Source of the DNA: Acidimicrobiales bacterium
GTDB lineage: Bacteria; Actinomycetota; Acidimicrobiia; Acidimicrobiales; SHLQ01
Direction: 5' to 3'
Length of the DNA stretch: 64,000 nucleotides
Assembly: GCA_020629635.1 (NCBI GenBank)
Contig: JAHDCX010000004.1
Location: 62,001-126,000 of the forward strand
Each line of letters opens with the position of its first letter. The stretch's first letter is position 1. The notes under the pieces were generated by a model that had not been told where the DNA came from, made no database searches, and worked only from the letters and a program-made list of their open reading frames with translations. Below, one piece after another: positions 34,406 to 42,449 of this stretch. The position numbers and the translations under genes are program-made.

Positions 34406-35881
34406 ATGAGAAGCAAGTGGATGAGGCTGTTCGCAGCTCTGTTCGCCGTTGCGCTCGTGGCTGCCGCATGCGGCTCCGACACTGCGACGGACGCAAGCGA
34501 TACCAACACGGACGCCAACGCTGAGGCTCTCGCCGACGCGCAGGCCGAAGCTGAGGCAGCACGTGCCGACGCCGAAGCCGCGCAGGCCGAAGCCGAAGCC
34601 GCACGTGCCGACGCCGAAGCCGCCGAGGCTGCAGCTGCCGAAGGTGCTGACGCCGCGGAGGCACGCGAGTTCGAAGGTCAGGTCGTTCGTGTGACCGGTC
34701 CGGAGCGCTCTGCCGAAGAGTGGGAGGCCATCGAGGCCGCCATGGTGCCCTTCGAGGAGCGCACCGGCGCGCAGGTCATTTACACCGGCTCCGCCGACTG
34801 GGAAGCTGAAATCAACGTGCAGCTTGCCGCCGGCAACCCGCCCGACATCTCGATCTTCCCGCAGCCTGGCAAGCTCGCCGACTTCGCCCGTGAAGGCTTC
34901 GTGCTGCCGCTGCCCGACGACGTTCTCGGCGTCGCCACGGAGAACTGGGCCCAGGCGCAGATCGACTTCGGTCTGGTCGACGGTTCGAACTACGGCATGC
35001 CCGTCAAGAACGACCTCAAGTCGATCGTGTGGCACAAGCCGGCCGTGTTCGAAGCTGGCGGCTACGACATCCCGCAGACGTGGGATGAGCTCAAGGAGCT
35101 CACCAATACGATGATCGCCGACGGCATCACCCCGTGGTGCGTGGGCATCGAGTCCGGTCAGGCGACCGGCTGGGTCTTCACCGACTGGACCGAGGACCTC
35201 ATGCTCCGCTACCACGGTGGCGACGCCTACGACCAGTGGGTCAGCAACGACCTGAAGTTCGCCTCCGACGAGGTCACCACGGTGATGCAAGAGATCCTCG
35301 ATCTCTGGAACACCGAAGGCGCCGTGTTCGGTGGTGTCGAGTCGATCGCTTCGACCCACTTCGCCTCGAAGCCCGCTGAGGATCTCGCTGCCGACAACTG
35401 CGCCATGGTTCGCCAGGCGTCGTTCTTCGCGAACTTCCTCCCCGAGGGCACCTCGGATCAGATGGACGTGTTCTACTTCCCGTCGCTCAGCGCTGACGAC
35501 CGTCCCGTCATGGGCGGCGGCAACCTGACCGGTGCGTTCAACGACAACGCCGCAACCTGGGCCGTCATGTCCTACATGGGTTCGGCTGAGTACGCGAACA
35601 CGCGCCAGGCCGCACAGAAAGCAGCCAAGGGCGGCGACGGAAACCTCTCCGGCTTCAACACCGCCAACCTGAACGCCGACAAGTCCCTCTGGGAGCCGCT
35701 CGGCCAGGGTTTCGTGAGCATCATGCAGGAAGCCGCAGTCTTCCGCTTCGACGGTTCCGACCTCATGCCGGCCGACGTCGGCGCTGGTGAGTTCTGGACG
35801 CAGGCGACCGCAATGGTCAACGGCGAGATCGACGTGGCCGGTGGTGCGGCAAAGATCGACGCCGCATGGCCTTCTGAGTGA
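34406..35881 (+). CDS. aglE: Alpha-glucoside ABC substrate-binding lipoprotein (AglE-like)
   Basis: A 491-residue binding protein with a signal peptide ending in lipobox VAAAC. An Ala/Glu/Asp/Arg-rich segment (residues ~30-90, ADAEAAQAEAEAARADAEAA) looks like a coiled coil holding the binding domain away from the membrane. The binding domain follows from VRVTGPERSAEEWEAIEAAM, with NPPDISIFPQPGKL, TPWCVGIESGQATGWVFTDW and DLMLRYHGGDAYDQW. The last two segments are characteristic of AglE proteins for sucrose, trehalose, maltose and similar sugars. AGGAGG lies 11 bases before ATG 34406. Two hairpins separate it from the permease genes. Confidence 0.87.
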   Translation: MRSKWMRLFAALFAVALVAAACGSDTATDASDTNTDANAEALADAQAEAEAARADAEAAQAEAEAARADAEAAEAAAAEGADAAEAREFEGQVVRVTGPERSAEEWEAIEAAMVPFEERTGAQVIYTGSADWEAEINVQLAAGNPPDISIFPQPGKLADFAREGFVLPLPDDVLGVATENWAQAQIDFGLVDGSNYGMPVKNDLKSIVWHKPAVFEAGGYDIPQTWDELKELTNTMIADGITPWCVGIESGQATGWVFTDWTEDLMLRYHGGDAYDQWVSNDLKFASDEVTTVMQEILDLWNTEGAVFGGVESIASTHFASKPAEDLAADNCAMVRQASFFANFLPEGTSDQMDVFYFPSLSADDRPVMGGGNLTGAFNDNAATWAVMSYMGSAEYANTRQAAQKAAKGGDGNLSGFNTANLNADKSLWEPLGQGFVSIMQEAAVFRFDGSDLMPADVGAGEFWTQATAMVNGEIDVAGGAAKIDAAWPSE

Positions 35882-35897
35882 GCAAACACGCGCAACC

Positions 35898-35917
35898 GAT
35901 CAGGCGCTGACCTGATC
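35898..35917 (+). other. Small hairpin after aglE
   Basis: GATCAGG-CGCTGA-CCTGATC, a perfect 7-bp stem with a 6-base loop, 17 bases after the aglE stop. It may stabilise the upstream mRNA end. Confidence 0.5.
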
Positions 35918-35928
35918 ATTCCGTGAGA

Positions 35929-35959
35929 CCCCGGGCAGGAGCCCTGCTTCTGCCCGGGG
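35929..35959 (+). terminator. Strong hairpin between aglE and aglF (partial terminator or processing site)
   Basis: CCCCGGGCAG (35929-35938) pairs with CTGCCCGGGG (35950-35959) around an 11-base loop. No T-run follows, so it is probably not a full terminator. In sugar importers such hairpins keep the binding-protein mRNA more abundant than the permease mRNA. Confidence 0.55.
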
Positions 35960-36059
35960 GCTACACGATTTGTGGGAGTCTGCGCTCACGTGGTGAGTTC
36001 TGAGGGAAGAACTCGCATCGCAGTCGGTACATACACGAGTTCAAGGGGGGATCGTGAAT

Positions 36060-38465
36060 ATGCAGCGTCTTGCACCAGGCATTGCTGCTGTCGTTGGTGC
36101 ACTTCTCTTTGCCATCGTCCGAAGCGGCGAGCCGGGCTCTTCCGGCCTCGGCTTCGTTCAATGGTTGTCGCTCGGCGCCGTGCTCTGGGGTGCCGTCGCT
36201 CTGGTCCTGACGTCCGGTTCATGGTGGACCTCCGTTGGATCGACGATCCGAGTCGGTATCGCGGCCATCGTTGGCGTGGTCGGCACGTATCTCATCCTGA
36301 CAGGCCCGGACTCTTTTGACCGAGTTGCCTCGACCATGTTCGTGGTCGTCTGCGCGGTGTCGATCATCGGAGGTGGCTGGGTGATCGCCAACCTTCTCCT
36401 GAATCTCGGGCAAAACAACTGGGCGCTGTTCACAGCGATCGCCACCGCAATCGTTGCGGCCGCGTTCTTCGCTGCGATGAGAGGAAACCTCGTTCTGCGA
36501 GCCCTCGTGGTGAACGAGGACCCCGCACTGTTCTCCGCCGGCGAAGGCTGGCCAGGTCGCCTCGAGTGGCCGATCTTCGGCGCTCTTGTGTGGGGGCTCG
36601 GCACCTATGCGATCCGAATGATCCCGTTGCTCGCTGGTCGTCTGGCGATCGGCATTGGTATGGGCGTCCTCACCGGCTGGCTGATCGCAGCCAATCAGCA
36701 GCCATGGCAACTTCCCGCGATCAACTGGGGGACGACGCTCATCTGGACTGCGGTCCTCGCCGGTGCGCTTGGCGGCCTCGCGTCCTTCCGGGGAAGCGAC
36801 CCGATTCCTGGAGCGATTCTGGGAGCGGGCATCGGCTTCGCCGTCGGCGCGTGGATCTACTCACCGTTCCTCGGCACGGTCGGAGTCGGCCGGCTCGCAT
36901 CGATCGTGCCGCTCGCCCTTCTCGGCGCACGCCTCGCATGGAATCAGACCCCGACTCCACGCACTCAGGCCCGGTTCGACAATCGGGCCCGAGCAGTCGT
37001 GTTTCTGGGCCCAGCCATCTTGTTCTTGTTTTCTGCCCTCGTCGTGCCCGCGATCGGGACGATTCTTCTGTCCTTCAAAGATCGCGACGGCGTCGATTGG
37101 GTGGGCTTCGGCAACTACACCGAGTTCTTCCAAGACGAAGACTCGGTCGACTTCTCCAACTGGCGATCGCTCTTCACGTCCGACCTCTACACGATCGGAT
37201 TTCTCCTGGTCGGCGCAGGGCTGATCATCGGACTCGTCTCCAATAGCCGCCGGAACAAGATCGGTATCCTCGAGGGCTCACGAGGTTCGATTCTCATGCT
37301 CGCTGCCGCCGGTGCGATGTTCCTCGCGGCCGCCTGGTCGATCGTGGGACCACAGATCACCTCCGGCCAGTTTCTTTCGATTCCAGCCTTTCTCGTCGTC
37401 CTGGCCTTCATCGTCCTTGCTGCTGTCGGGGTGGCGGTGTTGAGCGGTCGAGTCGATTCGTTCGACAGCTTCGAACGCACGAGCTCGTCCGTCGGTTCGA
37501 TCATCGCCGGTCTCTTCCTGCTGTCCTATGCGGTGCTGTCGGTCGTGCGCGGAACGTTTTTCAACAACATCTGGTGGGTCATCACCGTGACGACGATGTC
37601 GGTCGCTCTCGGTCTGGCGATCGCGGCGCTCGCGGAACGTGCCGGATCGACCGAGACGGTCGCCAAGTCCTTCATCTTTATGCCGATGGCGATCTCGTTC
37701 GTCGGTGCATCGATTGTGTGGCGCCTCCAATACCAGCCTCGATTCCCAGCGACCGAGACCCAGACCTCCGTGCTCAACGCAAGCTGGGTCGCGCTCGGCG
37801 AACTGTCGTTCTCTGGTTGGCCCCGATTACTTGTCATGGCGCTACTGGCGGCGGGGCTCGCCTACTTCGGATGGTCGGCTGTCAACCGGGCGCAGCGAGC
37901 GGAGACGTTCTCGGCACAGATGATCGGGATCGTGATCCTCGGGTTCCTGCTCTTCAAGCTCGGCACCCGAACCCTGGGGGGTTTCGTCGAAGCAGCAGAT
38001 GGCAGCTACGGCGGACCTGATGTGGTGCGCTTTCTCAACAATGCGCCATTCAACAATGTGTTCATGATGATCATCCTGATCTGGATCCAGACGGGCTTTG
38101 CCATGGTGATCCTCTCGGCAGCGATCAAGGCGGTGCCTCAGGAGTTCATCGAGGCGGCGAAGGTCGACGGCGCAACCGAGTCGCAGACATTCTTCCGGGT
38201 GATCATTCCGCAGATCTTGCCCACAATCGGCGTTGTCGCCACGACGCTCATCGTGCTCGTCACGAAGGTGTTCGACATCGTCAAGGTGAGTACCGGCGGA
38301 AACTTCGGAACCAACGTGTTGGCCAATGACATGTTCGATGTGTCGTTCAGCTTCTTCAATCGAGGGCTGGGCTCGGCGATCGCCGTGTTCATCCTCGTTT
38401 CGGTGTTGCCGGTGATGGTGCTCAATGTGCGCCGGATGCAGAAGGAAAGGGTGGTGAACCGATGA
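36060..38465 (+). CDS. aglF: Oversized alpha-glucoside ABC permease (AglF-like)
   Basis: An 801-residue permease, more than twice the usual ~300. Residues ~1-300 hold about eight extra membrane segments with no recognisable motif. The permease part starts near ARAVVFLGPAILFLFSALVVPAIGTILLSF (~310). It is interrupted by further hydrophobic segments (~380-510 and ~590-640) before the EAA loop EFIEAAKVDGATE near residues 694-706 and a KVSTGGNFGTNVLA end. AAGGGGGG lies 9 bases before ATG 36060; GTG 36054 is the alternative. The stop overlaps aglG (ATGA). The role is import of alpha-glucosides; the purpose of the additional segments is unknown. Confidence 0.85.
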   Translation: MQRLAPGIAAVVGALLFAIVRSGEPGSSGLGFVQWLSLGAVLWGAVALVLTSGSWWTSVGSTIRVGIAAIVGVVGTYLILTGPDSFDRVASTMFVVVCAVSIIGGGWVIANLLLNLGQNNWALFTAIATAIVAAAFFAAMRGNLVLRALVVNEDPALFSAGEGWPGRLEWPIFGALVWGLGTYAIRMIPLLAGRLAIGIGMGVLTGWLIAANQQPWQLPAINWGTTLIWTAVLAGALGGLASFRGSDPIPGAILGAGIGFAVGAWIYSPFLGTVGVGRLASIVPLALLGARLAWNQTPTPRTQARFDNRARAVVFLGPAILFLFSALVVPAIGTILLSFKDRDGVDWVGFGNYTEFFQDEDSVDFSNWRSLFTSDLYTIGFLLVGAGLIIGLVSNSRRNKIGILEGSRGSILMLAAAGAMFLAAAWSIVGPQITSGQFLSIPAFLVVLAFIVLAAVGVAVLSGRVDSFDSFERTSSSVGSIIAGLFLLSYAVLSVVRGTFFNNIWWVITVTTMSVALGLAIAALAERAGSTETVAKSFIFMPMAISFVGASIVWRLQYQPRFPATETQTSVLNASWVALGELSFSGWPRLLVMALLAAGLAYFGWSAVNRAQRAETFSAQMIGIVILGFLLFKLGTRTLGGFVEAADGSYGGPDVVRFLNNAPFNNVFMMIILIWIQTGFAMVILSAAIKAVPQEFIEAAKVDGATESQTFFRVIIPQILPTIGVVATTLIVLVTKVFDIVKVSTGGNFGTNVLANDMFDVSFSFFNRGLGSAIAVFILVSVLPVMVLNVRRMQKERVVNR

Positions 38466-39391
38466 CTGATTCACTGGGTGCGCGAATTTACAACCGTCTT
38501 GCAAGTATTCCGATGTGGGCGCTTTGGGGACTCGTGGTCCTCTGGACGCTCCCCAGCCTGAGCCTGTTCGTCAACTCGTTCCGGACCAAGAGCGATCAGC
38601 TCACGTCGGGCTTCTGGACGGTGCCTCGTGATTTCAGTGCGTTGACGCGCGAGAACTACGACGCCGTCTTGGCCGGCGGTGGCGCAAACGATTTGTCGCA
38701 GTCGTTGATCAGCTCGTTCGCGATCGCGATTCCGGCAACGATCATCCCGATCGCGTTCGCCGCCTTTGCGGCGTACGGGTTTGCCTGGATCGACTTCAAG
38801 GGACGCGAGTGGCTGTTCATTGTGACGATCTCGTTGCTGGCGATTCCGCTTCAGGTGGCGCTCATCCCCCTGCTCTCCACCTATGTCGGCGGAGCGCACT
38901 TCACGTTCCCGTTCTCGGAGAAGACGATCTCGATCATCCCGGATCTCGACCTCAACACCCGAGGCGGAATCGCCGTGTGGCTGACCCACACGGGTTTCGC
39001 GATGCCGTTCTCGATCTTCCTGCTTCACAACTACATCTCGGAGTTGCCGAAGGAAGTGTTCGAGTCAGCCCGCATCGACGGAGCGAGTCACTTCACCATT
39101 TTCTGGCGACTGGTGTTGCCGTTGTCCGTGCCAGCGCTGGCAGCCTTCGCGATCTTCCAGTTCTTGTGGACATGGAATGACTTCCTCATCGCCGTCACGA
39201 TGTTGAGCGGGGGCAACCCAGTGGATCTGCCAACGACGGTGTTGATTGCGAACCTCGCAGGAGACTTTGGTCGAAATGAGCACCTGCTCCCGGCAGGTGC
39301 CTTCGTGCAGGCGTTTTTCCCACTGGTTGTGTTCTTCAGCCTGCAGCGCTTCTTCGTCAGGGGTCTTCTGGCGGGGTCGGTCAAGGGCTGA
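38462..39391 (+). CDS. aglG: Alpha-glucoside ABC permease (AglG-like)
   Basis: A 309-residue permease with six membrane segments. The first is near residues 17-36 (MWALWGLVVLWTLPSLSLFV), and the EAA loop EVFESARIDGASHFTIFWRLVLP is near 198-220. LWTWNDFLIAVTMLSGGNPVDLPTTV is typical of the MalG/AglG side. It is coupled to aglF by an ATGA overlap. No ATP-binding subunit follows. Confidence 0.9.
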   Translation: MTDSLGARIYNRLASIPMWALWGLVVLWTLPSLSLFVNSFRTKSDQLTSGFWTVPRDFSALTRENYDAVLAGGGANDLSQSLISSFAIAIPATIIPIAFAAFAAYGFAWIDFKGREWLFIVTISLLAIPLQVALIPLLSTYVGGAHFTFPFSEKTISIIPDLDLNTRGGIAVWLTHTGFAMPFSIFLLHNYISELPKEVFESARIDGASHFTIFWRLVLPLSVPALAAFAIFQFLWTWNDFLIAVTMLSGGNPVDLPTTVLIANLAGDFGRNEHLLPAGAFVQAFFPLVVFFSLQRFFVRGLLAGSVKG

Positions 39392-39405
39392 GCGCGCCGA
39401 CGCCA

Positions 39406-40374
39406 ATGGGTTCTCGGCTGTCGAGATCGGCGGTCGAGGAGGCCCACGATCGCATTCGACCCTACATTCGCGAGACGCCGACGCTCGCCGTGCCGCGCGC
39501 AGCGTTGGGGTTGCCCGCAGGTGCCGATGTTCACCTCAAGCTCGAGTTTCTTCAGCACTCGGGGACATTCAAAGCGCGGGGGGCAACGAACTTCATCCGA
39601 TCCGTGTCGATCGGCCGCGACGGTGTGGTGGCCGCGTCAGGGGGCAACCATGGTGCCGCAGTCGCGTGGGCTGCGCGCGAACGCTCGGTTCGGGCGAACA
39701 TCTTCGTTCCGACCATCTCGTCTCCTGCGAAGGTCACTCGGCTCCTGCAGTACGGCGCCGACGTGCATCAGGTAGGCGCCGTCTTTGCGGAGGCGTTGGA
39801 GGCGAGCGTGGGCTTCTTGGCTGAGCGCGATGCCACCAGCATCCATGCCTATGAGGACCCGTTCGTGATGGCTGGGGCGGGGACCACCACGCTCGAGTTC
39901 GCCGAGCAGGTCGGCGGGCTCGACACGGTGTTGCTCGCGTGTGGAGGCGGTGGTTTGGCAGGCGGTGCCGCCGCCGTCTTGGGTGAGTCAGCCCGCGTGG
40001 TGGTGTGTGAAGCGGCGACAACCAACGCGTTTGCCGCCGCACAGCGTGCGGGTCGACCGGTTGATGTCGTGGTGTCGGGCGTGACCGCCGACGCCCTTGG
40101 TGCGACGCGGCTCGGTGCGCTGGCGTGGAGTGAGCTCTCGGCGGTGGACTCGGTCAGTGCAATCGTCACCGACGGGGACGTCCTTGCGGCGCGTCGCCAC
40201 ATCTGGACGGAATGGAGGATCGTCGTCGAGCCCGCGGTTGCAACGACCGTCGCCGCGTTGATGACCGGCGCGTATACGCCAGCGCCCGACGAACGTGTGG
40301 GTGTGGTGCTCTGTGGCGCGAACACGACGTTCGACCACTTCGATGACCCTCAGGGCCTTGAGAAGACGTCCTGA
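39406..40374 (+). CDS. Threonine/serine dehydratase-type PLP enzyme
   Basis: A 322-residue fold-type II PLP enzyme: RIRPYIRETPTLAVPR, the PLP lysine in HSGTFKARGATNF (near residue 58), ASGGNHGAAVAWAA, GAGTTTLEFAEQV and the phosphate-binding ACGGGGLAGGAAA. It could be a threonine/serine dehydratase or a serine/aspartate-type racemase. It starts 14 bases after aglG on the same strand, an unusual partner for a sugar importer. Its last 25 bases overlap the convergent Gfo/Idh/MocA gene. Confidence 0.85.
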   Translation: MGSRLSRSAVEEAHDRIRPYIRETPTLAVPRAALGLPAGADVHLKLEFLQHSGTFKARGATNFIRSVSIGRDGVVAASGGNHGAAVAWAARERSVRANIFVPTISSPAKVTRLLQYGADVHQVGAVFAEALEASVGFLAERDATSIHAYEDPFVMAGAGTTTLEFAEQVGGLDTVLLACGGGGLAGGAAAVLGESARVVVCEAATTNAFAAAQRAGRPVDVVVSGVTADALGATRLGALAWSELSAVDSVSAIVTDGDVLAARRHIWTEWRIVVEPAVATTVAALMTGAYTPAPDERVGVVLCGANTTFDHFDDPQGLEKTS

Positions 40375-41441
40375 AGGGCGATCGGCCGGTTCGCCTCAAT
40401 CGAGCGATGTGCAGCTTCTCCCATCGCAACCGCCCACATGCCGTCTTCGAGCGTGACCTTGGCCGGCGTGGCATTCCGGATGGCGTCAGCGAAGTCGACG
40501 TGTTCGAGATAGCTCGAACCGTGGTGGAGTCCTTCGTGGCGAATGGCGTCGTTCGTGATGGCGCGGGTTTCGACCTGGCCGATGTCGGCCACACCCTCGC
40601 CGGATCGAAGGCCGACGTGGAGCTCTGAGGAGGGCACTCGGGCGTCGAGCTTGCCGAGGTGGCCGACCACCGACAGCTCTTCCTGGTCCTTGGTTGCCTC
40701 AGCGAACATGCAGAGGTCGAGCATGGCGCGAGCTCCGCCTTCGTAGTCGACCACCACGAACGCGTTGTCAAGGATGTCCGATGCCTGACCGTCGTAGACC
40801 TCATCGAGGTGGTTGACGTCCTGGGCGCCAGACGCAAAGACCTGAACGGGGCGGCGTCCGATGATGAGGTTCATCAGGTCGAAGTAGTGGCAGGTCTTCT
40901 CGACGAGTGTCCCCCCGGTATTGGCGCTGAACCGATTCCAGTCGCCCACCTTTTGGAGGAAGGGAAAGCGGTGCTCGCGTATCGCAACCATCTTGACGTC
41001 GCCCACGGTCCCCGCATGGACCTCTTCGATCAGTGCCTGAACGGCGGGCATGTATCGGTATTCGAGCCCCACCCACACCACACCCTGGTAGCCGTCAGCG
41101 AGGTCGATCAGGGTTCGGCAGTCGGCAGTGGTCGTGCACAGTGGCTTCTCGCAGAGCACGTGCTTGCCAGTTGCAAACACGTCTCGCATCACGTCCACAT
41201 GCGTGAAGTTGGGCGTCACGACGACGACCGCATCGACCTCGTCGTCGGCAAGAAGGTCCCGGTAGTCGACGTAGACGCGGGTGTCGGCCCCGGCAGCGGC
41301 CAGACCAGCATCTCTGGACCCAGGATCAGTGTCAGCGATCGCCACGACACTGGTGTCGTCAAGTGCGAGGATGTTCGAGATGTGCTCGATGCCCATCATG
41401 CCCGTGCCGATGATCCCGTAGCGGATGTGAGAACTGTTCAT
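40350..41441 (-). CDS. Gfo/Idh/MocA-family sugar oxidoreductase
   Basis: A 363-residue NAD(P)-dependent dehydrogenase. The Rossmann start is IRYGIIGTGMMGIEHISNI, the family EKP motif is in GKHVLCEKPLCTT, and the C-terminal half has LEYRYMPAVQAL, EHRFPFLQKVGDWNRFSANTGGTLVEKTCHYFDLMNLI. Such enzymes oxidise or epimerise sugars, inositols or glycosides. ATG 41441 is chosen because the Rossmann motif begins at residue 7. Its promoter and the LacI operator at 41500 lie in the divergent gap, so it probably belongs to the alpha-glucoside regulon. Confidence 0.9.
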   Translation of the reverse strand: MNSSHIRYGIIGTGMMGIEHISNILALDDTSVVAIADTDPGSRDAGLAAAGADTRVYVDYRDLLADDEVDAVVVVTPNFTHVDVMRDVFATGKHVLCEKPLCTTTADCRTLIDLADGYQGVVWVGLEYRYMPAVQALIEEVHAGTVGDVKMVAIREHRFPFLQKVGDWNRFSANTGGTLVEKTCHYFDLMNLIIGRRPVQVFASGAQDVNHLDEVYDGQASDILDNAFVVVDYEGGARAMLDLCMFAEATKDQEELSVVGHLGKLDARVPSSELHVGLRSGEGVADIGQVETRAITNDAIRHEGLHHGSSYLEHVDFADAIRNATPAKVTLEDGMWAVAMGEAAHRSIEANRPIALQDVFSRP

Positions 41442-41485
41442 GGTTGAAATGCTCTTCTCACCGAACCTTCGTGGTCCGGATTCGT

Positions 41486-41514
41486 TGAATACGCAGCAAT
41501 GTAAACGTTTGCAA
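41486..41514 (-). promoter_or_regulatory. Promoter of the Gfo/Idh/MocA gene
   Basis: On the minus strand TTGCAA (41514-41509) and TATTCA (41491-41486) are 17 bases apart. The LacI operator at 41500-41513 lies between and over these boxes. Confidence 0.55.
41500..41513. promoter_or_regulatory. LacI-type operator in the divergent oxidoreductase promoter
   Basis: TGTAAACGTTTGCA is the reverse complement of the aglE operator sequence TGCAAACGTTTACA, so the two sites are identical in opposite orientation. It can block both the minus-strand oxidoreductase and the plus-strand aldo/keto-reductase promoter. Confidence 0.82.
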
Positions 41515-41538
41515 GATGCAGGCGCAACACCATAGGAT
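41509..41538 (+). promoter_or_regulatory. Promoter of the aldo/keto reductase operon
   Basis: TTGCAA (41509-41514, self-complementary and shared with the opposite promoter) and TAGGAT (41533-41538) are 18 bases apart. The -10 box ends only 8 bases before ATG 41547, so the mRNA is probably leaderless or nearly so. Confidence 0.5.
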
Positions 41539-41546
41539 GCCTCACC

Positions 41547-42449
41547 ATGACTCTTGTCGACATGACTCCTCGTCGGCTCGGATCCAACGGACCTGATGTC
41601 GGGCCGCTCGGATACGGAACCTGGCGACTCACCGCCGAGGACTCCTCGGCCAACCAGCACCTGATCGAAACGGCGCTCGATGCCGGAATGAACCTCATCG
41701 ACACGGCCGACGTGTACGGCCTCGACTGGGGCGGGACCGGCTTCGGCCAGAACGAAGAACGGCTCGGCCAGGTTCTCGCCGATGCGCCGGCGCTACGCGA
41801 CCGGATGGTGCTCGCCACCAAGGGGGGCATCATGCCACCCCTTCCGTACGACTCGAGTGCCACGTATCTGCGGGCCGCGATCGACGCCTCCTTGACCCGC
41901 CTCGGCGTCGAACACATCGACCTGTGGCAGATCCACCGGCCGGACATGTTCACGCATCCTGCCGAGATCGCCGAGACGCTCGACGGGCTCATCGCCGACG
42001 GCAAGATCGGCATGGTTGGCGTCTCGAACTTCACGGTGGATCAGTACGACGCGCTCGCGCATCATCTCGACGCACCGATCGTGTCCACCCAGCCCGAGTT
42101 CTCGGTCGCCCAACTCCAGCCGATGCGCGACGGCACCTTCGACCGTTCGATGCGAGATGGCGTCGTCCCGCTCGCGTGGTCGCCTCTCGCCGGCGGACGT
42201 CTCTTCTCCGGCGATGGGGTCAGACCCCAATTGCTCGAGGTGCTCGACCGGTTGGCTGATCGCGAAGGCGCCGACCGGGCAACGATCGCGACGGCGTTTG
42301 TGCTCTGTCACCCGTCTCGCCCCGTTGCGCTGCTCGGCACCCAAACGCCAGAGCGGTTGACCGGCGCGCTTGCTGCCGCAGAGGTGCACCTCGACCGAAA
42401 CGACTGCTACGACATCGTCGAAGCGAGCGAAGGAGTTCCGCTGCCATGA
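41547..42449 (+). CDS. Aldo/keto reductase
   Basis: A 300-residue (alpha/beta)8 NADPH oxidoreductase. The catalytic tetrad is visible: Asp and Tyr in LIDTADVYGLDW, Lys in MVLATKGG, His in LWQIHRPDM. MVGVSNFTVDQYDAL and PLAWSPLAGGRLF are typical NADPH-site features. It opens an operon with an SsuD-like monooxygenase and a GH1 enzyme. It probably reduces or oxidises a sugar aldehyde or keto-glycoside. A dispersed palindrome lies in it at 42216. Confidence 0.9.
   Translation: MTLVDMTPRRLGSNGPDVGPLGYGTWRLTAEDSSANQHLIETALDAGMNLIDTADVYGLDWGGTGFGQNEERLGQVLADAPALRDRMVLATKGGIMPPLPYDSSATYLRAAIDASLTRLGVEHIDLWQIHRPDMFTHPAEIAETLDGLIADGKIGMVGVSNFTVDQYDALAHHLDAPIVSTQPEFSVAQLQPMRDGTFDRSMRDGVVPLAWSPLAGGRLFSGDGVRPQLLEVLDRLADREGADRATIATAFVLCHPSRPVALLGTQTPERLTGALAAAEVHLDRNDCYDIVEASEGVPLP
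42216..42228. repeat. Dispersed 13-bp palindrome, A-type copy
   Basis: GGGGTCAGACCCC inside the aldo/keto reductase gene, read as GVRP, in a loop after LAGGRLFSGD. Confidence 0.8.

Noticed and set aside
35929-35959. Full intrinsic terminator of aglE
   Set aside because: No T-run after the stem, and the permease genes downstream lack another clear promoter; kept only as partial terminator or processing hairpin.
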